This document shows, piece after piece, positions 1 through 5,389 of a DNA stretch of 5,389 nt. The notes below the pieces were generated by a model. The model had not been told where the DNA came from. It did no database searches and worked only from the letters and a program-made list of their open reading frames with translations. Position 1 is the stretch's first letter. Each line of letters opens with the position of its first letter. The translations under genes and the position numbers were made by a program. The DNA is from Deltaproteobacteria bacterium (GTDB lineage Bacteria; Myxococcota; B64-G9): contig JAUVAM010000325.1 in the NCBI GenBank assembly GCA_030591745.1, positions 1 through 5,389 on the forward strand. Direction: 5' to 3'.

Positions 1-29
1 ATTCTCATTATTCGAAGAATAATGAGAAT
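1..29. promoter_or_regulatory. Perfect 13-bp inverted repeat, possible metalloregulator operator
   Basis: The arms ATTCTCATTATTC (1-13) and GAATAATGAGAAT (17-29) are exact reverse complements around a 3-nt centre (GAA). The right arm contains AATAATGAGAAT, which differs at two positions from the first two hexamers of the classical Fur box (GATAATGATAAT). TGAGAAT/ATTCTCA are also typical Fur-type half-sites. The half-sites are arranged differently from the canonical box, however, and the left arm could pair with sequence lying before the window. The repeat ends 51 nt before the preferred start of the antiporter gene, a sensible place for an operator. It is not followed by a T-run, so an intrinsic terminator for an upstream gene is less likely. 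The repeat is certain; its role as an operator is inferred. Confidence 0.45.
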
Positions 30-80
30 AACGCAACAACGTCCCCCTCCTTTCTTTATTTCATGTGCTACCCTGCGCGG

Positions 81-1676
81 ATGGAAGCGAGCTGGATATC
101 TTTGCTTCCGCCCCTGATGGCCATTGCGCTTGCTTTGGTTTTTCGGGAGGTGGTTGTGGCCTTGGCCGCGGGAGTTTGGGTGGGGGCCAGCATGTTGGCC
201 GGCGGCAACCCGGGCGTGGGCTTGCTGCGTTTCATGGATACCTACGCCCTGGGTTCCTTGGCGGACACGGATCACGCAAGCGTGGTCATCTTCAGCTTGC
301 TCCTGGGTGGCATGATCGGCGTGGTCGCGCGCTCGGGCGGGGCTCAGGGTCTGGCGGACAGCGTGACGCGGGTGGCGACCACCCCGCGAAGGGGTCAGTT
401 GGCCACCTGGGGTCTGGGGATGGCCATCTTCTTTGACGATTTCTCCAACTCCTTGCTGGTGGGTGCGAGCATGCGGCCCATCACGGACAAATTGCGCATC
501 AGTCGGGAGAAATTGGCTTTCCTGGTGGACGCCACAGCGGCACCGGTGGCCAGTTTGGCGCTCATCTCAAGCTGGATCGGCATGGAAATCGGCCTCATCG
601 ATGACGCCTACAAGGCCCTGGGGCAGGACGTAGACGCCTACTGGGTGTTCATTCAGACCTTGCCCTATCGAAGCTATCCCATCCTGATGATCTTTTTTGT
701 CCTGTTGCTGATCCTGACTCGAAGAGATTTTGGGCCCATGTTGCGCGCCGAGCGGCGCGCGCGGCAGGAAGGCTTGTTGTTGCGCGAGGGGGCTCGCCCG
801 GCCGCAAGCTTCGAAGGGGCCGATTTGCAGCCCATGGAGGGCAAGCCCAGGCGCTGGATCAACGCGGCCCTGCCCATCTTCGTGACCATTTTGGTGGTGG
901 TGCTGGGCATGCTGCTTGATGGACGGGCCAAGATACTTGCCGAGCAGGCCGGGGCGACGCCGAGCCTGGCGGAGATGTTCGGCAAGGCGAACTCTTACAG
1001 CGCTTTGTTGTGGGCCTCCATTGCAGGCTGCATCATGGCCATCACCTTGGGTGTGATACAGCGTATTTTGACCCTCAAGCAGGCCATGGATGCTTGGCTT
1101 GGCGGAGTAAAGGCCATGGTGCTGGCCATGGTGGTTTTGGTCTTGGCCTGGTCCTTGGGCGCCGTGTGCAAGGATCTGAAGACCGCCCAATTCATCGTCG
1201 GTGCCGTCGGCGGCTGGCTTTCACCTGGTTTGTTGCCGGCCCTGGTTTTCATGATTTCGGCCCTGGTCAGTTTTTCCACCGGCACCTCCTGGGGCACCAT
1301 GGGCATTTTGTTTCCCTTGGTCATCCCATTGGCCCATCACTTGGCACCGGGTGACGAGACCATCATGCTCGGCGCCATCTCTTCTATTCTGGCGGGTTCG
1401 GTCTGGGGCGACCACTGTTCGCCCATTTCGGACACCACGGTTTTGAGTTCCATGGCCACTTCCTGTGACCATGTGGATCACGTCCGTACCCAGTTGCCTT
1501 ACGCTCTGAGCGTGGGCCTGATTTCTGTCCTGGTGGGTGATTTGGCCACGGGCATGGGCTGGTGGAACGCGTGGGTGGGCTTGCTTGTGGGGGCCATGTT
1601 GCTCATTGGCCTGGTTTTTCTGCTGGGGAAAAAGTCGGACTCGTGCTGCACAAAGGAGAGCAACGACCATGCATGA
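81..1676 (+). CDS. nhaC: NhaC-family Na+/H+ antiporter (inner membrane)
   Basis: This is a 531-residue polytopic membrane protein with about 12-13 hydrophobic segments and a charged loop rich in Arg and Glu near residues 213-236. Family hallmarks are clear: FFDDFSN (D119, D120, N123), DATAAP (150-155) followed by ISSWIG, SFSTGTSWGTMG (397-408), WGDHCSPISDTT (442-453) and CDHVDHVRTQLPY (462-474). Members exchange Na+ (in some cases organic acids such as malate/lactate) against H+ across the cytoplasmic membrane; the substrate cannot be told from sequence. I chose the ATG at 81 because family members begin with a short Met-Glu-x-x-Trp stretch running straight into the first membrane helix. An in-frame ATG at 63 would add MCYPAR. 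Neither start has a Shine-Dalgarno sequence, and the frame stays open to the window edge. The length is normal and the gene looks intact. Its stop lies within the start of the next gene. Confidence 0.9.
   Translation: MEASWISLLPPLMAIALALVFREVVVALAAGVWVGASMLAGGNPGVGLLRFMDTYALGSLADTDHASVVIFSLLLGGMIGVVARSGGAQGLADSVTRVATTPRRGQLATWGLGMAIFFDDFSNSLLVGASMRPITDKLRISREKLAFLVDATAAPVASLALISSWIGMEIGLIDDAYKALGQDVDAYWVFIQTLPYRSYPILMIFFVLLLILTRRDFGPMLRAERRARQEGLLLREGARPAASFEGADLQPMEGKPRRWINAALPIFVTILVVVLGMLLDGRAKILAEQAGATPSLAEMFGKANSYSALLWASIAGCIMAITLGVIQRILTLKQAMDAWLGGVKAMVLAMVVLVLAWSLGAVCKDLKTAQFIVGAVGGWLSPGLLPALVFMISALVSFSTGTSWGTMGILFPLVIPLAHHLAPGDETIMLGAISSILAGSVWGDHCSPISDTTVLSSMATSCDHVDHVRTQLPYALSVGLISVLVGDLATGMGWWNAWVGLLVGAMLLIGLVFLLGKKSDSCCTKESNDHA
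1652..1658 (+). promoter_or_regulatory. Ribosome binding site for the propeller lipoprotein
   Basis: AAAGGAG lies inside the last codons of the antiporter gene, 10 nt before the ATG at 1669. It decides the start of gene 2: the same frame is open further upstream, with an ATG at 1537, but that extension lies wholly within antiporter coding sequence and would bury the signal peptide. Confidence 0.75.
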
Positions 1677-4086
1677 TTCAGGAAAAAGGGCATTTGAAAA
1701 GTCGATAGGCCTCACTCGACTCTTGCTTGTGACGATTTTGAGCTTGAGCTTGAACATGTTGGCTTGCGATGGAGACTCTGGTGGCCACGACGCCGGAGCG
1801 GATGCCCAAAGCGACGGTCAGTATCCGGACCCGAGTTTCATCTATGAGACCCAGGGGCGCTTGGAGACCGTCAGTGATGTTTCGTTTCAGATGGAGACCC
1901 CTCGCCTCTATCGCAGCGCCGAAGACCTGCCGGATACGGATCTGCGCTGCATTAAGGACTTCGGCCCAAAGGTCCTGGCGGGCACGGCCTCGGGCCTGTT
2001 GGGATACAACAGCGCAGAAGATCGATTTATCGCCATGCCCATGCCCAACGGCGACGAGCCTGTTATCGACATGGCTGAACGCAGGAGCGCGGCCGGCCAG
2101 GCCCTGCTGCTGACCCCCACCCGCCTCATCCTTCTTGATTTGGATGGGTCGGATCACGAGGAATTCGTTCATGGAGGAGGCGCCACCTGCGTGACCACCC
2201 AGGGGAGCCAGGTTTTCGTGGGCACCGAGGCCGGTCTGTTGCAGCTGGAAGGCGGCTCCTTGCTGCCCGTGGCGGATGCCCCGGTGGCGGCCGTGCGCGA
2301 TCTGCTGCTGACCCCCAGCGGCCGGCTTTGGTTGGCCACCGCAGAGGGCTTGTGGGAGCTAAGTCAAGGGGTCTGGCTCCAGCATCGGGCGGCCGACGGC
2401 ATCCTCTGTGACGATGATGTGCTCAGCCTGGCCCCCATGAATGAAGCGGAAGGAATCTTGGCTGGATCGGCTGGAGGCCTCGCCGCCATCAACGCGGAGT
2501 CCAAGACCCTGCTCCCCGCCGGCGTCGGCGGTCTGCCCAGGGGCTCGGTGCGTTCCGTGGTCAGCGCGAACGGAAAGATCTTCAGCGGCCACGATCTGGG
2601 TGCCAGCCTCTTTGATTTCGACGGGACTGGTCCAAGCAATCTCAATTATTACCATACCCTCCGATGGCTGCCGGCGGACGAGGTGCGGGACGTGGACATG
2701 GTCGCCAACACCCGGCTTTGGATCGCCACCTCGGCCGGCATCACCCGCATCAGCTACACGCCGCGTACATTGGCCGAGCGGGCTGAACGCTTCGAGGCCA
2801 TGATCGAGCAGTTCTGGCGTTTGAACTTCGTGTCTTGCGAGGGGAGAAGGAGCGACCCCTGGGACCTCGAAGAACCCTTGACGCGCAGGGATTCCGACAA
2901 CGACGGACTCTGGACCCAGATACAGGTGGGCGCATGGAGCTACGCCGCCGGTGCCACAGGTGATGAACGCTATTGCGAAAAAGCGCGCCGGGCCATGGGC
3001 GGCATGATGTGGCAGATTGACATCCCGGCCGTTAGTTTCTCCGAGGCCGGTTATGAGCGGGGTTTTGTCGGTCGTTCTTATGTGCGGGACGACGAAGGAG
3101 CAATTTTTGACGACAAGATCCCCCAGGATAACTGGCATCTGGTGGAAAATTGGGAAGACGGACACGACTACTACTGGAAGGATGACACCTCTTCCGACGA
3201 GACAACCGGGCATTTCTTCGGCTATCCCTTGTACTACGATTTTTGCGCAAGCGACGATGCCGAACGTGCGGCCTTGGCCGATCATGTCGGGGCCCTGGGC
3301 CGCCACATCGTCAACAACGGCTTCCGCCTCATCGACCTGGACGGTGAACGTACGTTGCATGGCCACTGGGATCCGGATACCTTGCCCATCGCCCTGGATG
3401 GCGTGGGGCCTTGCTCTCAGGATTATCCCATAGAAGAATGCTTTTCTGCGGCCTATGGCGGCGGTTGGCTCAACGGCATCGAGATTTTGGGGCACATGTT
3501 GGCTGCGTACCACGTGACCGGCGATCCCTTCTTCTATGAGGCCTACACCTCACTCATCGAAGAACACCGCTATGACGAGCTGGTGGATTTTCATGACGAG
3601 ATTTACACGGTCACCAGCCCGGCTCTCACCAACCACTCGGATCATGAATTGGCCATGCTGGCCTACCACACCCTCATTCGCTATGAGCCCGACGACGAGC
3701 GGCGGCAGCGCTGGATCGACTCACTTTTGGCCATGTACGAATACGAAAAGCCGGAGCGCAACCCTTGCTGGTCGGCTATCGTGGCTGGATTCGTCAATGA
3801 GGGCTATGAGTTGGACGCCGCCATCCAGACCATGCGGGAATGGCCCGAAGATTGGCGTGAGTGGCGAGTGGACAATGGCCATCGCATGGATGTGGAGCGG
3901 GATGTCGACGATCGGCACGGCTATGAGCAACTCAAGACCGTGCTGCCCTACGACGAAATCCGGACCATGAAATGGAACGGCAATCCCTACGTTGTGGTGA
4001 ACGGCGGTGATGGGAGTGAAACTCAGGCACCCTGGCCCTGGTTGCTGCCCTACTGGATGTACCGCTATCACGGCGTGATTCAGTAG
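1669..4086 (+). CDS. Lipoprotein with seven-repeat beta-propeller and uncharacterised toroid-like C-terminal domain
   Basis: The product has 805 residues. A basic N-terminus and hydrophobic core end in the lipobox MLAC, giving lipidated C33, followed by an Asp/Gly/Ala-rich linker (about 34-55). Seven repeats of the type LWIATxxGITRIS begin near residues 102, 145, 182, 220, 263, 304 and 350, spaced 37-46 residues apart. They resemble the propellers of two-component-regulator sensors (Reg_prop-like) and predict a seven-bladed propeller. Residues about 368-805 form a mostly helical domain rich in Trp, Asp and Glu: DSDNDGLWT (408-416), GFVGRSY (465-471), YYWKDDTSSDETTGH (501-515), HGHWDPD (564-570), NGIEIL (602-607), NHSDHE (655-660), REWPEDW (723-729) and DNGHRMD (735-741). 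I recall this combination as a recurrent uncharacterised family; an alpha/alpha-toroid fold, as in many carbohydrate-active enzymes, is a guess. There is no kinase or receiver domain. The start is set by the AAAGGAG at 1652 and overlaps the antiporter gene by 8 nt. Confidence 0.85.
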   Translation: MHDSGKRAFEKSIGLTRLLLVTILSLSLNMLACDGDSGGHDAGADAQSDGQYPDPSFIYETQGRLETVSDVSFQMETPRLYRSAEDLPDTDLRCIKDFGPKVLAGTASGLLGYNSAEDRFIAMPMPNGDEPVIDMAERRSAAGQALLLTPTRLILLDLDGSDHEEFVHGGGATCVTTQGSQVFVGTEAGLLQLEGGSLLPVADAPVAAVRDLLLTPSGRLWLATAEGLWELSQGVWLQHRAADGILCDDDVLSLAPMNEAEGILAGSAGGLAAINAESKTLLPAGVGGLPRGSVRSVVSANGKIFSGHDLGASLFDFDGTGPSNLNYYHTLRWLPADEVRDVDMVANTRLWIATSAGITRISYTPRTLAERAERFEAMIEQFWRLNFVSCEGRRSDPWDLEEPLTRRDSDNDGLWTQIQVGAWSYAAGATGDERYCEKARRAMGGMMWQIDIPAVSFSEAGYERGFVGRSYVRDDEGAIFDDKIPQDNWHLVENWEDGHDYYWKDDTSSDETTGHFFGYPLYYDFCASDDAERAALADHVGALGRHIVNNGFRLIDLDGERTLHGHWDPDTLPIALDGVGPCSQDYPIEECFSAAYGGGWLNGIEILGHMLAAYHVTGDPFFYEAYTSLIEEHRYDELVDFHDEIYTVTSPALTNHSDHELAMLAYHTLIRYEPDDERRQRWIDSLLAMYEYEKPERNPCWSAIVAGFVNEGYELDAAIQTMREWPEDWREWRVDNGHRMDVERDVDDRHGYEQLKTVLPYDEIRTMKWNGNPYVVVNGGDGSETQAPWPWLLPYWMYRYHGVIQ

Positions 4087-4108
4087 GTCGAGTGCTTAGT
4101 CCGGCTTG

Positions 4109-4135
4109 CCTGGTGTCGAGAATATTCGTGCCAGG
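4109..4135 (+). terminator. Intergenic hairpin, possible weak terminator or processing site
   Basis: CCTGG (4109-4113) pairs with CCAGG (4131-4135). Two G-U pairs and one bulged T (4116) continue into CGAG (4117-4120) against TTCG (4125-4128), closing on the loop AATA. The hairpin sits 23 nt after the stop of the propeller lipoprotein gene. No T-run follows it, so it is not a canonical intrinsic terminator. It could attenuate read-through, stabilise the upstream mRNA 3' end, or be chance. Confidence 0.25.
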
Positions 4136-4181
4136 ATTCCTATTGGGCCGAAGGCTTGCTAGGCTGCTCCTATTCAGCCAC

Positions 4182-4187
4182 AGGAGA
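4182..4187 (+). promoter_or_regulatory. Ribosome binding site for the downstream lipoprotein
   Basis: AGGAGA lies 7 nt before the ATG at 4195. It selects this start over an in-frame ATG at 4156, which would add 13 residues ahead of an otherwise ideal lipoprotein signal peptide. An upstream CTCCT (4167-4171) is complementary to the AGGAG core. Confidence 0.8.
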
Positions 4188-4194
4188 CCTGCCC

Positions 4195-5295
4195 ATGCGG
4201 ACCCATTTGCCGAAAGCTCTTCTGCTGATCTTGATTGCGCTGACACTTTGGGGTTGCGCAAGCTTCGATGGGGTTATTTTGCCGCTTCATGAGGCACCTT
4301 TATTGGGCGGGATAAAAGAAGCCTCCTTGGTCCAAAGCGTCCCGATCAATGTCTTTTTTGAGAAGCCCGAGGTGATCGATCAGGATGAAGACCGGGATTT
4401 CACTCCCCTGGCGGAGACCTTCGCCGACTCTTTGCGCCGGGTCAGCGCAGACTATTTTTGTCGCCGGAAGGTCTTTGCCCGCTGCAAGATCCTTCGTTCT
4501 GAGGGTGACTATCGCATGAAGATCAAGGTCTTGGTAGACAACTACCGTCCGGCCTATTGCGGTAACTTCGTGATGATTTCGAGCGGCCTTCTTCTTCCGC
4601 CGCTGTTGGGATTTGCCTGGTCCATTCCCGTTTGTGCGGGGAGCTGCACGCTGAACATTGGCTGGGTTCTCGAGGATCCAAGCGGGAGAGAGATATGGAA
4701 AAGCAGCGAGGAACTACCCTACCAATCCGGGGCTTGTTTTAGCGGTGAGAACACTGCCATGCGATTAAGGATAGTCATCGAGAAATCGCTCTCCGACCTC
4801 AGTCAGGTTGCCCTCAATGCCGAGGAGGAGGCCGCCCGGGGCCGCGAGTTGCTGGCCAAGAAGCCGGAAGAAACCAAGTTACCTACTGCTGCTCGAGAAG
4901 TCGTCGCGGTGTTCGACGTCCAAGACGTATCCAAGCGATTTAAAGAGGACCTGCTTCTTCAACTCACTTCCTACCTGTCGACCACGATGGTCGCCCATGG
5001 CCGCTTCGCCGTGGTGCCTCGCGAGCAACTTCGCGCGCGCCTGGCCGACGAAAAATCCCAGACCTACAAGGCTTGCTACGACGATGCCTGCCAGATTGAG
5101 TTGGGCAAGGCGGTGGCGGCCCAGCTGTCATTGGCCACCCAGCTCTTGCAGGTTGGACAGAAGTGCATCGTAGTTGCCAATTTGATCGACCTGAAGACCG
5201 AAACCTCGATCCGCGGTGCCAAGGTTCAAACCGATTGCGATGTGGACAAGCTGCTGGGTGCCCTGGACGAGGTCGTCAAGCAAATTGCCCCCTAG
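4195..5295 (+). CDS. Lipoprotein with TolB/CsgG-like C-terminal domain
   Basis: The product has 366 residues. The signal peptide MRTHLPKALLLILIALTLWG-C carries the lipobox LWGC with lipidated C21. Ala at +2 would suit outer-membrane sorting by the E. coli rule, which may not hold here. Residues about 43-200 form an unrecognised domain with six cysteines (89, 97, 122, 147, 151, 181) and a hydrophobic stretch near 125-146. A charged helical linker (about 203-228, EEEAARGRELLAKK) leads to residues 236-366, starting VVAVFDVQDV. That part resembles the TolB N-terminal/CsgG-like fold common in deltaproteobacterial lipoproteins: a strand, a helix with SYLSTTMVAHGRFAVVPREQL, then YKACYDDACQIELGKAVAAQ (C294, C299), further strands and a final helix. 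Such domains are thought to act in envelope assemblies or protein-protein contacts; the specific role here is unknown. The gene starts 108 nt after the previous stop and looks complete. Confidence 0.85.
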   Translation: MRTHLPKALLLILIALTLWGCASFDGVILPLHEAPLLGGIKEASLVQSVPINVFFEKPEVIDQDEDRDFTPLAETFADSLRRVSADYFCRRKVFARCKILRSEGDYRMKIKVLVDNYRPAYCGNFVMISSGLLLPPLLGFAWSIPVCAGSCTLNIGWVLEDPSGREIWKSSEELPYQSGACFSGENTAMRLRIVIEKSLSDLSQVALNAEEEAARGRELLAKKPEETKLPTAAREVVAVFDVQDVSKRFKEDLLLQLTSYLSTTMVAHGRFAVVPREQLRARLADEKSQTYKACYDDACQIELGKAVAAQLSLATQLLQVGQKCIVVANLIDLKTETSIRGAKVQTDCDVDKLLGALDEVVKQIAP

Positions 5296-5342
5296 CTGGA
5301 ATGCCTCAGTGCTAGTAGTAAGGACTGACGTGATCCCATCCC

Positions 5343-5378
5343 GGGGGGGGGGGCGGCGTATACGTTGCCCCGGGGGGG
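5343..5378. other. G-tract region with TATA-loop hairpin at the window end
   Basis: A run of 11 G (5343-5353) and a run of 7 G (5372-5378) flank a hairpin. GGGGCGGCG (5350-5358) pairs with CGTTGCCCC (5363-5371), including two G-T pairs, around the loop TATA. The core CGTATACG (5357-5364) is a perfect palindrome. No T-run follows, so it is not a standard terminator for the lipoprotein gene that ends at 5295. Homopolymer runs this long at the edge of a sequence can also be assembly or sequencing noise. Confidence 0.4.
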
Positions 5379-5389
5379 ATAGTAGGCGG

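Noticed and set aside
46..55. CCTCCTTTCT matching the 3' tail typical of bacterial 16S rRNA
   Set aside because: The match is only 10 nt and the preceding bases do not continue the rRNA sequence, so it is a pyrimidine-tract coincidence rather than an rRNA end.
567..1190. Minus-strand open frame of 207 codons inside the antiporter gene
   Set aside because: The translation is His/Gln/Gly-rich low-complexity sequence typical of antisense frames, and it lies opposite well-conserved antiporter coding sequence.
1537..1668. Upstream extension of the propeller lipoprotein frame to an ATG at 1537
   Set aside because: It lies entirely within antiporter coding sequence, reads as Trp/Arg/Gly-rich nonsense, and would place 44 residues before the signal peptide. 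The ATG at 1669 has a good ribosome binding site.
2359..3513. Long open frame on the minus strand (384 codons) inside the propeller lipoprotein gene
   Set aside because: Its translation shows no recognisable domain. The + strand frame carries the signal peptide, repeats and conserved motifs, so this is a GC-rich shadow.
4087..4120. Direct repeat GTCGAG at 4087 and 4115, and GGCTTGC repeated at 4103 and 4153
   Set aside because: Six- and seven-base matches in a GC-rich gap are expected by chance, and no promoter boxes could be assigned near them.
5292..5327. Short inverted repeats CTAGC/GCTAG and TCAGT/ACTGA just after the third gene
   Set aside because: The stems are 5 bp with 13-14-nt loops and no T-run, too weak to call a terminator.

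Overview
This GC-rich window (about 60% G+C by eye in the genes) carries three protein genes, all on the + strand and almost back to back. Gene 1 encodes an NhaC-family membrane antiporter. Genes 2 and 3 encode lipoproteins. Two features point to a deltaproteobacterial lineage, most likely Myxococcota or a relative: the Asp/Gly/Ala-rich linker after the lipid-attachment cysteine of gene 2, and the C-terminal domain of gene 3 with its ACYDDAC signature. This placement is inferred from protein style, because no marker gene is present.

Positions 1-80 are an AT-rich leader. It opens with a perfect 13-bp inverted repeat (1-29) whose arms resemble metalloregulator (Fur-type) half-sites, followed by a pyrimidine tract (42-62). 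Positions 81-1676 encode the antiporter. Its stop codon lies inside the start of gene 2 (8-nt overlap), so the two are almost certainly cotranscribed and probably translationally coupled.

Positions 1669-4086 encode an 805-residue exported lipoprotein. It has seven propeller-type repeats, then a roughly 440-residue Trp/Asp/Glu-rich helical domain with a striking set of motifs (DSDNDGLWT, GFVGRS, DDTSSDE, NHSDHE). I recognise this pattern as a recurring uncharacterised bacterial family, possibly an alpha/alpha-toroid enzyme or binding protein. It is the most interesting object here.

A 108-nt gap (4087-4194) holds a hairpin. It is followed by 4195-5295, a 366-residue lipoprotein with a cysteine-rich N-terminal domain and a TolB/CsgG-like C-terminal domain. 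The last 94 nt contain no gene. They end in long G-tracts around a hairpin, which could be real structure or a low-quality contig end.

Working model (inference): genes 1 and 2 form one unit in which ion exchange across the inner membrane accompanies an envelope-anchored propeller/toroid protein. Gene 3 may be an independent envelope gene, since it has its own strong ribosome binding site after a hairpin. No RNA genes, CRISPR arrays or mobile elements were seen, and no gap between genes exceeds 300 bases.
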